From the NCBI GenBank assembly GCA_037447655.1, contig JBBHKE010002084.1:1-30000 (forward strand): 30,000 nt of DNA. The letters run 5' to 3'. Numbering within the stretch: the stretch's first letter is position 1; each line of letters starts with the position of its first letter. A program made the translations under genes and the position numbers. The notes under the pieces were generated by a model. That model was not told where the DNA came from. It worked only from the letters and a program-made list of their open reading frames with translations, and did not search any database. Of the stretch, positions 10,480-20,518 are shown piece after piece. The DNA comes from Zygnema cylindricum (lineage: Eukaryota; Streptophyta; Zygnematophyceae; Zygnematales; Zygnemataceae).

Positions 10480-10845
10480 TATGGTACTTAGCGACGAGAC
10501 TGTCTCGTCACTGAATGGTATTTTTTTTTATTCTGCCAGTCAACGACGAGAATTCCTCGGTGCTGAATGAAATGTTTCATTTTTCACCATTCAGAGAATT
10601 CCTCGGTGTTGAATGGCATGATTCATTTTTCACCATTCAGCACAAACACTGAGTCAAAACAAGGTCTTATGATACTCAGCGACGAGACAGTCTCGTCGCG
10701 ACGAGACTATCTCGTCAGTCAACAACGACAATTCCTCAATGTTGAATGGCATGCTTCATTTTTCACCATTCAGCACAAACACTGATTCAAAACAAGGTCT
10801 TATGGTACTCAGCAACGAGACTGTCTCGTCGCTGAATTGGAGAAT
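10480..10845. repeat. Tandem repeats with GACGAGAC/GTCTCGTC palindromes
   Basis: A ~130-bp unit (TTGAATGGCATG..., CACCATTCAGCACAAACACTGA..., CAAAACAAGGTCTTATG...) occurs from 10608 and from 10742, with partial copies before. Perfect or near-perfect palindromes sit at 10493-10509, 10679-10699 (arms GCGACGAGAC and GTCTCGTCGC around one A), 10700-10716 and about 10812-10832. A second hairpin pair, CTGAATG against CATTCAG, recurs in each unit. Confidence 0.85.
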
Positions 10846-11128
10846 GATACTCCAAACATAGAAACGATTTTACACCGTCACTACAAATACATTTCATCCA
10901 CATTTTTGGCCCTTCAGGCATCATAAACAATATGAAAACAAAAAAATGAAAGAGGGATATAATATTCATCGTCAAAAAAAAAATACAATGTATACTGCAT
11001 ATTGCAGTAAAAGAAAAGTAAATGTATTAACCTATTAAAAATAACCTAAAAAAAAATTACAAAAAAATCCACACTATTAGTAAAAAGATTTGCAAACGGC
11101 CCATGATCCATTTTACCGCCACTCCTAA
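10846..11128. other. AT-rich DNA downstream of the transposase relic
   Basis: No gene is visible. It probably includes the 3' untranslated part of the pogo-like element on the minus strand; I could not locate its terminal inverted repeat. Confidence 0.4.
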
Positions 11129-11830
11129 TTAAACCACCTCTCTAAAAAGTGCCTCATAATTACTGTATTCCTCTAAGTCTTCGTCTTGACTGGCTTCATC
11201 ATATTGAATGTCAACTTTTTGAAGGAGTTGGAGTAAATCTCGTGCGGGAGGCGAAGGAGGAGGCACCTCGTCGCCATCGAAATTATTTCGCCATTTCATT
11301 ATTATGACTTGCAAATCTTACGTAAGCATCCTCTCCTCCCATTTGCCATCCATTAATGACAATCCACACTGGATCATTGCCTTTCGTGCCCATCCCATGC
11401 CATTTTTGTCATTTATTTCGTTCACCTCTCGTATCGAATCGCGTGTCAACTTTAAGAAAAAGGCTTTACCCGATCGTGCTAACTCACCAGACCATTTTTG
11501 GCCCCTAGGTAAGGACCACTTGTGGCTCTCTACCCCCTTCATCTTCCAATCTTCCCATTTTCTTGACCACACTTCTTTGATTTTAGAAATTTCAAATGAA
11601 TCGGCAGGGTGCATTAAATGCGTTGCACACGGAGGAAAAAATTGGAGTTTGGTTCTCTTTGCGCGTAAAGCGGTGTTTAATTCCTCAGACATATTATGAC
11701 CGCCACAATTGTCCACAAATATAACCTTTTCACACCCATCACGGTCTCCTTGGTATGACCTCGGTTTGGCGATCCATTGTGGGAAGACCGTCTTGTCGCT
11801 CCAACCTTTCGGCCTGGTACCGTAACAAAC
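11129..11830 (-). pseudogene. Pogo-like (DDE_1) transposase, C-terminal half
   Basis: This is the second half of a Tc1/mariner-superfamily, pogo-type transposase, a nuclear enzyme that cuts and pastes its own element. In order on the minus strand: CYGTRPKGWSDKTVFPQW, then VDNCGGHN with the second catalytic Asp, then LQFFPPCATHLMHPADSF with the third catalytic Asp. A tail follows of the form found in this family, ending MIQCGLSLMDGKWEERMLT, stop, DLQVIIMKW. The in-frame TAA sits where relatives read TPELQ, so the gene is inactive. Its first half, with the first catalytic Asp, lies at 14115-14414 beyond an insertion. The junction at 11830/14115 is in frame. Confidence 0.85.
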
Positions 11831-11890
11831 TCTTACAAAAAAAAGTGGGAAAAGATATTGAGTGAGGGAGGGAGAGAGAGGGCGAGTAGT

Positions 11891-12265
11891 GAAACTCTGA
11901 GACCTCCATAAGTCCTCAGAGTGGACAGCTTCCAAGAAGCCTCAAGGATAAATCCTGACCCCTTTGTGTTTCAACAAAAACAGCAGCCACCTTGGCAGAC
12001 AAAAACTCTAACCACCCTACACCCTTGTGAAGGCAAGACTCTCTTGAGTCGATAGCAAAAAGAATCTCTGAATTTGCTGAAACTCTGAGACCTCCATAAG
12101 TCCTCAGAGTAGACAGCTTCCAAGAAGCCTCTAGGATAATCCTGACCCCTTTGTGTTCCAGCAAAAATAACTGCCACCTTGGCAGACAAAAACCATGACC
12201 ACTTGCACCCTTGTGAAGGCAAGACTCCCCCTGAGTCGGTAGCAAAAAGAATCTCTGAATTTGCT
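11891..12265. repeat. Two ~187-bp tandem repeats
   Basis: Units 11891-12078 and 12079-12265 both start GAAACTCTGAGACCTCC and end AATCTCTGAATTTGCT. Each contains an inverted pair ACTCTGAG/CTCAGAGT about 13 nt apart. Confidence 0.93.
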
Positions 12266-12821
12266 CCCCTGAGCAGTAAGTTATGGAGGGTCAAAGTTGA
12301 CCTTTTGTACAGAAGCTCTCTGGGAGAGAGGGTCCTATCTTCTAATTTTTCTAAGTCCTATCTCTCTCACAGACTCTATCTACTGATGTACGGAACCAAT
12401 CAGAATTGAGTTTCGTACGCAAAAGTACAGCCGCCGGTGTACTTTAGGTACGGACATTGTACGACATGGCCTAAATGTCGACACATGTCAAATCCGGATT
12501 CGGTGCCATAATCTCCGGAGATTCTACAATCCAACGGAATTTCGCCACGCGTCATCCGATGTGGCGATGGCCACAAACCGCCAAAATCTTCCTCCGCGAT
12601 CTCGGCGCTAATCCCGGCCGTCCGATTAAATTCGGATTTAATCGTAGCCGTAATAAATACATGCGCGGTATTTATTTCACTTACGAAACAAATGCGCGGT
12701 ATTGATTCGTAATCCGTACCGGATCTATGTATCACGTAATCAATTATAGTTAAATGAATTATCGCACGTATACGTCTCTAAATAATTATCAAACTATATA
12801 CTATGTAACACTAATCCTAGA

Positions 12822-12900
12822 TTTAACGGCTAAGGCTACCGGCTATTTCCTGTCTGCCGGCCGGTAGGTTCAAGGATCAAATCCTGCCGCCGGCTCATAT
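12822..12900 (+). other. tRNA-derived (SINE-like) segment, copy A
   Basis: GGCTAAGGCTACCGG is followed about 45 nt later by GGATCAAATCC, one mismatch from the Pol III B box GGTTCRANTCC. Next come a GCC-rich 3' end and an AAATAAATAAATAAA tail. A full cloverleaf cannot be drawn, so it is not a tRNA gene. A SINE head is the best guess. Confidence 0.35.
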
Positions 12901-13690
12901 CTTTTAAATAAATAAATAAACCCTAATATAAAATTCCCGTAAACCTCAGGATAGCCAAGGTAGCCATGGCTCTAGCTTCCTCTTCAATTACTCAGTGACT
13001 GCGACAAGTTTGAGAGTTGGAGAGAGAAGTTAGAGATAGACTGCCTCGACTTCTATATTTCTTTTCAGACCTAGAAAATACTAATAAATCCATTAGTTTC
13101 TACATTTGCTCCCCTGAGTAGTACGTTATAGAGGGTCAAAGTTGACCTTTTGTACAGAAGCACTCTGGGAGAGAGAGTCTTATCTCCTAATTTTTCTAAG
13201 TCCTATCTCTCTCACAGACTCTATCTACTGATGTACGGAACCAATAAGATTACAGTTTTGTACGCAAAAGTACAGTTGCTGGTGTACTTTATGTACGGAC
13301 ATTGTACGACATGGCCTAAATGTTGACACATGTCATATCCGGTTTCGGTGCCATAATCTCCGGATATATTATGATTTAATGTAATTTCGCCACGTGTCAT
13401 CCGATGTGGCGATGGCCACAAACAGCCGAAATCTTCTTCCGCGATCTCGGCGCTAATTCCGGCCGTTCGATTTAATTCGAATTCAATCTTAGCCGTAATA
13501 AATACATGCGCGGTATTCGTTTCACTAAAGAAATAAATGCGCGGTATGGATTTCTCGTCCGTACCGTAATCCGTACTTATACATTATCGGATCTATGTAA
13601 CCCGTAAACAATTACAGTTAAATGAATTATCCAACGTATTAATGTTTAAATAAATATCAAACCATATAGTACGTAACAGTATCTCTAGAC

Positions 13691-13766
13691 TTAACGGCTA
13701 AGGCTACCCGCTACCTGCTGTCTGCCGCCGGTAGGTGCCAGGATCAAATCCTGTGGCCGGCACATA
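13691..13766 (+). other. tRNA-derived (SINE-like) segment, copy B
   Basis: This is the counterpart in the second 845-bp unit. The B-box-like GGATCAAATCC lies at 13741-13751. It folds into CAGGA-TCAAA-TCCTG inside a longer GC-rich hairpin. Confidence 0.35.
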
Positions 13767-14114
13767 CCTTTTAGTAAAAAAACTCTAACTAATATAAATT
13801 TCCCGTAAAACTCTTGATAGCCTAGGTAGCCATGGCTCTAGCTCCCTCTCCAATTTCTCAGTGACTGCGACAAGTTTGAGAGTTTCGAGAGAGGAGTTAG
13901 AGATAGACTGCCTCGGCTTCTTTCCATATTTCTATTTAGACCTAGAAAATACTTAAAATGGACCATTAATTTCTACAAGTAGTGTTTGGGGGAAAATCAA
14001 TATAAACAACATATCACCCTATATTCAATATTCTGGGTGTTTTGTACAAGGGAAACTAAGTTAGACAATAGCGTCAATATTTAGTAGGAAAAAAACACAT
14101 ATGGAAAGAAAAAC

Positions 14115-14414
14115 ACATGGTATGTCATTGTGGATGCCCTTGATTGGATGAGAACGGAGCTTGTTGGTGAAGATTAACATAGGAGATTCAATTCGGGAGT
14201 TCACTCTGCCCGTGAGTCAAACCATCAAAGTCATCGACTCTCCACCTCCGGCAACATCTGCGTATTTGACCACCTCGTCCCCGCGAAAACCCAACGTCTT
14301 TTTGTTATAGATATTTACAACCATGTGGGTCTCGTCCATGTTTTCGACTAGATCCTTGTTGTAGCGACATGTAATCACAATAACACATAAAATTGTAAGT
14401 AACTCACAACACAA
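14115..14414 (-). pseudogene. Pogo-like (DDE_1) transposase, first catalytic half
   Basis: The minus strand reads NKDLVENMDETHMVVNI, the family motif around the first catalytic Asp, then KKTLGFRGDEVV, GGGESMTLMV, an in-frame TGA, LTGRVNSRIESPMLIF and finally HNDIPCV at the insertion point. The TGA stands where relatives carry Arg, a second sign of decay. The N-terminal CENP-B-like DNA-binding part should lie further upstream (above 14414). That stretch contains short basic peptides but nothing I can assign. Confidence 0.8.
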
Positions 14415-14994
14415 GAAGGTATGATGGTTGGGGCAACTACTTTCATTCGCATATTTGCATTTATAACCTTAGAAAACAAAATTTAGAATAATATATATGA
14501 ATAGATAAAGTAATGCTAAATGGAGGAGAAGATAAGCAAAACGAAACGGGACAGGTGTACGGATCGTACTGGAAGAGGTACGGAATAAACGAGATCAGAT
14601 TAGGTTCATGGTATTGGTCAAACAACCGTACATCGGGAGGGAGAGGAGAGGAAGAGAGAGAGGGAGAGACCAACAACACTTGTATACCTTCAGGTCGATG
14701 TTTTCGGTGGATCGGAAGGCCCATTTTCCGAGCTTATGGCTACCCTTTCAACAGTTGAGAGCTTTTTATTCTTAACGAGCAACTTCCTCCTTTTCTGCTG
14801 ATGTTGAACATACCTGTACGATCGCCACTTGTCAAGATAACCCTATGTGGTGGACCTTTGTCTACCTTTGCTTATTACTGCGCCCTTCGTGCTTTGGCTA
14901 TCGCTTTCTTTTCGTGCCTCTTCCCTTCGTACGTCTCTTGCATCTTCTCTTAGATCGCGGATGACTCACATATTATTGGCCCTCTAGACAAAGT
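14415..14994. other. Possible remains of the transposase N-terminus; no intact gene
   Basis: Minus-strand fragments rich in Lys and Arg (for example QETYEGKRHEKKAIAKARRAQ, broken by stops) occur at about 14870-14945. They may be the decayed DNA-binding part of the pogo-like element. Confidence 0.3.
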
Positions 14995-15800
14995 TGAATG
15001 GAATACGGGCCGACAACCAAATATTTTAAGCTTCCCGATGGAAAACAAGAATGCATACAATCACCTTTCACAGCAAGGCTAAATACATGATGAAGGAATG
15101 AATACCATTTTGTACACACATTTTTGAATACACTAAACCGTGAATCGCTATTAGCGTTAAGAAATTATAAGTGTAAAAAAACAATTAGTGTTATTTATTC
15201 TAATTTGGATTCAAAGCCCTTCACCAAAAAAAAATTACTCTAATTTATTCACTTACGCTAATTTTGGTACACTTTTCCCATAGTGTAGCCGGTATAACCT
15301 GTGTTCACATGTCCGATGTTTGAACATGTGAGAACAGGTTCGCGTGATTTTTCCTCGCCTTTATCACAAGGAATCAAATCTGAGTGCGCTTTTCTGTGGC
15401 GATGCACTCAATTTCCTGTCTCGACGCCTTAATTTGACACTTATTCTGTATGTTTGTACGAAATAAGGAATAGTTTTAGCATGGACCGACACACTTCGTA
15501 CACTACACGATTTAAAACTGTCCAAATTAGGGTTATTAACACTTATTGAATAGTACCTATATTAACGTGAAAAAATATTTAGAGTTATTAGTTTTATTTT
15601 AGGTTCGAGGGTTGAAATTTGGGGGCGACGAATTAGCGTTATTAACGCTAATAGCGATCCACGGTGTAGAGAAACTCCAAATTTGTCTCCAGGTACCTCG
15701 TTTCTAAGATTGAAGTCTGTACAAAGGGAAGGCAATCCCCACATTTTTTCCCTTCGCGAGAGCTTGACGATGTTGCTTCATCATTTTTCAGAGCATAATT
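14995..15800 (-). pseudogene. mTERF 3'-end fragment interrupted by a MITE
   Basis: 15672-15800 aligns with the last codons of the intact mTERF gene (25962-26090): both begin AAACTCCAAATTTG and keep GATTGAAG and CGAG at matching places. 14995-15130 aligns with its 3' flank (25830-25955), sharing GATGGAAAACA-like and CACCTTTCAC blocks. The 541-bp element at 15131-15671 lies exactly between the two, near the former stop codon. It is a non-functional remnant of the mTERF duplication series. Confidence 0.6.
15131..15671. mobile_element. CACTA-like MITE inserted in an mTERF fragment
   Basis: The left end is CACTAAACCGTG followed by ATCGCTATTAGCGTTAA. The reverse complement of the right end is CTCTACACCGTG followed by ATCGCTATTAGCGTTAA, with two or three differences over about 30 bp. 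The body is AT-rich and non-coding. Positions 15296-15340 form an imperfect 17-bp hairpin. No 3-bp target duplication is evident. Confidence 0.7.
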
Positions 15801-16654
15801 TTTGAACTGATGGTTGTGTAGTCAAACAAAAATAACAAAAGTGAACTTATGAAGATGATGGTGATACCCCATATTTGAAAATAAACCCTTATGCAACAAA
15901 AATAGTATGAATGGTAATTATTTCATTAAAATTATAATAATTAATCGTGGTGTAGAAATACCTGTGCATCTTCAGTTAATGAACATGTCTTCTTCCGAGA
16001 CGTACTTTTGAGAGGGGAAGAAGGACAGCATTTGGAAGAAAAGAAATCAAAACTTTCAGCGTAACAATTAAAATCCTATCCTTCTTTGAAGAAACTAAAC
16101 AAAGTCCTAAATGTTAATTCAATTTTATTCCAAACCTAATGTAAGACAAAAAGTCGATTAAACAATGTCACATAACCTTGAATCATTCATCCAAATACAA
16201 CAAAAAATTGGTAATTCAAGGAGGCGATTAGTTTAAATACAAGGAGACTTACAACAAATGAGACTCATCCCGCCAATAATCACACATTTACTATCAACTT
16301 ATCCTCATAAATTTGGCAATGTAGGTATCCCTCACCTCCACAACAAGGAAGGAAACAAACACATTTAGGAGGTACTAACTTGCGATAGTAGAAAAACACA
16401 TCAACACACAACTACACATCCTCCCTTCAGATCCTCTTCATCTCCACCTCTAGAAGAACAAATTTCATTCGCGGTGTAAGTTCACTCTTTTAATGTTTGG
16501 TACATGAGATGAGGAGAGCATACAAAACTACCAAAAACTTCGCTAATTCAACAATTGACTCAAAAAACTGACAAAAACGATCCACTTTCATTTTTCATAG
16601 CCTCATCAAGCGGCAAAAAGTGAAACGAATAGGCCATGCAAAACACAATATGTC
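15801..16654. other. Duplicated 3' flank of the mTERF pseudogene
   Basis: There is no gene. 16368-16563 aligns with 25565-25760 downstream of the intact mTERF gene (GGAGGTACTAA..., AAGTTCACTCTTT, ATGAGGAGAGCATAC, AACAATTGACT-like), so the duplicated block extends well beyond the coding part. Confidence 0.6.
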
Positions 16655-17859
16655 ACATTAACGAAACACAAAATCTTCTTTCAAATGCCGTTTGATGGAT
16701 TGAAGAGGATGTTTAAAGAATATACCACTTATTTTGGCCTTTATCAAGGCATCATAACGTGGCTTCAACCGCTTTTCAAGAGCGGGGTCGAGGGTATCCA
16801 AAGAGGAGGCTAAAATTATTGGCAAAGATTGAATGATATTTATACCTCTCTTCCCCAAGATAACGTTGAAGCTGTGTGTACATGTGTTGCATCATGGAAG
16901 TTGAAGAAATGAAAATCGAGGGGAGTTTCACCAAAAGTCGTTTTGCAATATCATTGCTAAACAACGCCCTGAACCCTCAAAACCTTTGTTCGAATACTCG
17001 GGGATTTTGACAACCAAGGAGAGGACATTTCGATAGATTAGTTATACCGAGTGGATCGAGGAGAATGGCTTTAATTTCCACTATCCCTTCTTTCAAAGTT
17101 TCATCACTATATGTTAATGTAGATGGGTACCTCTCCACCATACACGCCGTTATGGGCGCATCAAGACTTGCCCACAGCTTAAATTTGGAGTTAATAGTGG
17201 TAGGAAAAGAGATTACAAGAATTGGGTAATTAGGAACCACTTTTCCCAAATTTTGCACTGTCTGCATGCCTCGGAGATTGTTGAGTACAGATTCATGCTG
17301 ACCATCTCGACCAGAAAGAAAATGTTGATGTGGGCGAGACTATCTTTCCAAAATTTTGAGGAACTGTTGTGAGTCTTTTCCATATCTATTGAGAATGGTC
17401 GGGCTTTGGATAATATGTTGTTTGTTTTTTACAAGGTCGACCGAATGTCTCTTTAATAGCCGCTCCAACTATTGCTTGGAGCATCCCAGACTCAATAAAG
17501 TCTTTGTGACATTTAACACGTCTGACACGTCAACATCTGAAGCTGTTACTTGATGACTAACTTTTGCCACCTCAGCTTGTAACTTTATTGCCTCATATTG
17601 TCAATGTGTGATGTGACCTTCATCAACCCCGCCCCGAGATAGTTTGCGGGCTCGCATCGAGCCTTTGGCGGACGACGAGGGCGACTATGCAGGCGGGCGA
17701 ACTTTTGTTAGGAGGAGGGAGAGGGGAGAGTTGCGGTTGGCTTGGGTTGTGGCGCGTGTAGAAGGAGAGCTGGCGGTCTGCTGGAGGAACAGAGTGCCAC
17801 GAGTAGAGAAGCACGGAGCTAGGAAACAGATAGAGGTGGCGGAGGGACGACCATGCCAT
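16655..17859 (-). pseudogene. mTERF-family pseudogene, near full length
   Basis: This is a decayed paralogue of the gene at 25950-27233. The start MAWSSLR lies at 17859. Homology then continues in a shifted frame (PPADRQLSFYTRHNPSQP), through a broken stretch at 17268-17640. It continues as QNLGKVVPNYPILVISFPTT at 17267-16977, SNDIAKRLLVKLPS at 16964-16776 and LEKRLKPRYDALIKAKISG at 16858-16658. At least three frame changes and internal stops separate these pieces. Order and spacing match the intact gene, so it arose by DNA-level duplication, including flanks, and not from scattered exons. Confidence 0.88.
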
Positions 17860-18240
17860 CGAATTGCGAAGGCGGTAATGAAGGAGGGTAGAAAAATTAT
17901 AGGGAGGTAATGAGAGAGAAGTGAAGTCTTTATTGCAAAAAACGCGATGGTAAAAGCATTTGTGTACGGAAGGGGTAAACCTAAAAAAACATTTACAGAC
18001 TACAAGATTCACAAGAAAGTAAGCTACGTCTAAGGAGACAGGAAACAGATAGAGGAGGCGGAGGGACGACCAAGCCATCGTATTGCGAAGGCGGTAATGA
18101 AAGAGGGTAGAAGAATTTAGGGAGGTAATGAGAGAGAAGTAAAGTCTTTATTGCAAAAAACGCGATGGTATAACCATTTGTGTACAGAAGGGGTAAACCC
18201 AACATTTAAAGACTACAAGATTCACAAGAAAGTAAGCTAA
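17822..18240. repeat. 219-bp tandem duplication of the mTERF pseudogene 5' end
   Basis: GGAAACAGATAGAGG(T/A)GGCGG starts at 17822 and 18041. Both copies run through the MAWSSLR start, GTCTTTATTGCAAAAAACGCGATGGTA and GATTCACAAGAAAGTAAGCTA. The second copy therefore carries a second, orphan start codon and leader. Confidence 0.9.
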
Positions 18241-18689
18241 AAATGAAACCAAACAAAACAGTACTAACAAAAGCAAAGGTCCAAAACAAAAATACCACAA
18301 TTGACCACCTATAAAAAGAAAAACATACACGAGTCTACCCACAAATACCTAAGGTACCACATCGCCAAGTGTCCTCCTAACAGCATGGAGTAAAACCAAG
18401 ACAACCCGAAGGCTCCCAAATCCCGTACATAAGGGTCGTGGCGGAAATATATTCGAAATCTCCTGTATGAGAGAGAGGGGATTAATGAAGTGGGGATTCT
18501 TTTCGAGGAAAGAGGCGCCTAAATTTTTCATAGGTATTGGGGGTTGTCTAATCAGACGGTTAAGTCAACCACTTTTGGACTGGCATAAATTCAGTATTTC
18601 CATAGTAAAGAAAATCAGTAATACAATTTTAGCTTACTTACGGTTGGTAATATACGGAATTTCCCATGCCCAAAATTTTAAATTTATGT
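18241..18689. other. No recognisable gene
   Basis: AT-rich DNA between the mTERF duplication and the copia relic. I see no feature to report. Confidence 0.4.
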
Positions 18690-19324
18690 CTTACCAACCA
18701 GCATCTTCTTTATAGCATTTTCTATCAGAGTTCAGTTCATTCTTTTCTGCAACACGATTTTGCTCAGGAAAATAAAGAAGGGTTTGTTGGTGTGTCATTC
18801 CGTTTAGCTTCAAAAACTGTGAATTCATTTGAAACATACTCTCCTCCGTTATTAGAGCGTGATGTCAATATCTTCTTCTCATGCAGATTTTCGCTCCAAA
18901 CCTTATAAACTTTAAATTTTGACAGGATTTCATCTTTACTTTTCAAAAAATAAATGTTGGTTAATTTGGTATCATCGCTTGTCAAAGTGAGCATACATCT
19001 GACACCACCCATAGATGTCATCCGACCTGGCCTCTATACATGTGAATGAATGAGTTCTAAAACCCTACTACTCTTGTGACTCGTTTGTGATCGAAATTGC
19101 AGCTTGTACATTTTTCGCATAGCACATCCATCACATACATTAGAGTCTGGTTTTTGACTGAGTATGACTCCTAGAAGCATTTTATGGTTAACCATTCTTT
19201 CTAATCTATCATAATTCACATGCCTTAACCTTTTATGCTTAGTCATAGCATAGTGCAAATTTGTTGAAGATTTTCCGTACATGTTTTTGGGTGTCCAAAT
19301 GTCAAAAAAAAAAGAATTAGTCAC
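18690..19324 (-). pseudogene. Ty1/copia pol fragment (GAG pre-integrase and integrase)
   Basis: 19324-19034 encodes the pre-integrase zinc-binding region: HKRLRH supplies the His pair and VCDGC the Cys pair, followed by SSRVLELIHSHV. After a frame change, 19021-18764 encodes the integrase core: RCMLTLTSDD, TNIYFLKSKDEILSKFKVYK and SRSNNGGEYVSNEF. A further shift leads to PEQNRVAEKN and LIENAIKKMLVGK near 18690. The second catalytic Asp of the usual RSDNGGEY is Asn here. There is no reverse transcriptase, RNase H, gag or LTR in the window. It is a truncated, inactive copy. Confidence 0.9.
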
Positions 19325-20518
19325 TTATGCAAAAATACTTCAATGATGTCAGCAAAATTGAGGAGCTTAATTATAAAATAACACTGTGCGTACAAATACA
19401 ACATTGTTGGACTATTTGAACCTGTTAACTCATTATAGATTCTCTTCTTCAACTTTGAGAGAAACCAGATTATTTGAAGATACAATTTTTTGAGAGTAAA
19501 AAACCCTAATCATTCAAACAATTTAACACAACTGTTTTTTGCAAAGCAACGTGACGCCATTATAGTAATCCTAAGCTTGGCTTGAAACAAAAAGAAAATA
19601 AACAAAAAGCTAAAATGCGTGAGAATTTAATTGCTTTGGAAAAGATTGAAAAGCTAGAAACCCGACAAAAGAAAGACCAAAGTAGGTTAAGTCTTGAGGA
19701 CGTTTCTATATTTAAAAAAAGACTAAGACCAATTTAGTTGACAATTATGGAGCTGCTTTTTGTGGGTAAATAAGTTTTTGATTGGTTGTAAAGTCATACA
19801 AAAGAGGATAATATAAGTACATAACAGGGCCCCAATTTGTCTTTGTGAGCCAGCTTTATCTCTTTATGGTTCTTAAACCTACCTTTGTTAACAAAAATAT
19901 CATTTCAACTGTTATTATTATTTTTTTTTTTGTTATGGACGACTCTAAGAGATTTATTCGCATTATGCAAGACTCTATTGACATTGTAACTTATTATGGA
20001 CATGGGATTCATTCTTTCAATACTACTGTTAAAACTGGTGTGAGCAAAAAGAACCCGTGTAACGACAAATATTGCCAAAACTAGACAAAAAAACTAAGGC
20101 ACAATATTACTCGGTCAATTACCGATGGTCTTAACTAAAAGGCGAAGTTCGTTATGTCCAACAATTTGCTGGAAGAAAGCGGGATGAAAAGCTCGGTATG
20201 AACTAATTTTAGGCAAACAAATACTGAGACTCAAAAACGAACCAAGCTGTCGAAGTGTGGGCCATTCGATGAAAACATCAATGCAACTAGACAACGGTTG
20301 GGTTTTGTTTTATTAGTAAAAAAAGAACAAAACGACTGATATGTACCGGTATTGGTAAAATTACAGCTACAAAACTGGACAAGATAATACTTTAGGGGAG
20401 CTTTGTATTTGACTTACAGACACATAAAGAATTTACCAAAAGCAGAGTCGAATCAATCTATCGTATAAAAGAAAAGAGAACAAAAAGTAAACTAGCTGAA
20501 TCGCATAAAAGAACTTAC
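19325..20518. other. AT-rich DNA, no assignable gene
   Basis: A 79-residue open frame at 19845-20084 (+) has no family I recognise. If the exon at 20519-20701 belongs to a minus-strand gene, part of this stretch would be its downstream introns and exons; none could be bounded. Confidence 0.4.

Larger units (their letters stand above)
12259..13977. repeat. Two ~845-bp tandem repeats
   Basis: Copies begin at 12259 and 13104 with ATTTGCTCCCCTGAG and end in TTTCTACA at 13104 and 13977. They are clearly alignable throughout, with scattered substitutions and small indels. Each holds GGTCAA-AG-TTGACC, a GC-rich middle with palindromes, and a segment resembling a Pol III internal promoter. The open frames in both copies change by non-synonymous substitutions, so I do not call genes. 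Confidence 0.92.
11831..14114. mobile_element. 2.28-kb insertion splitting the pogo-like transposase
   Basis: Joining 11830 to 14115 restores a continuous frame reading DIPCVCYGTRPKGW, as expected for this family. The repeated AAAC at 11827-11830 and 14111-14114 would be a 4-bp target duplication. Inside are a GA-rich start, two ~187-bp repeats and two ~845-bp repeats. I see no protein gene and no clear long terminal inverted repeats. It could be a non-autonomous LTR-type element, or a smaller insert enlarged by tandem duplication. Confidence 0.6.

Noticed and set aside
12822-12900. A tRNA gene
   Set aside because: Only the B-box-like part fits; no acceptor, D or anticodon stem can be drawn.
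12400-13421. Related minus-strand peptides (WPSPHRMTRGEI...) in both 845-bp repeats
   Set aside because: Differences between copies are not biased to third positions and the frame is not kept at full length; the likeness follows from the DNA duplication.
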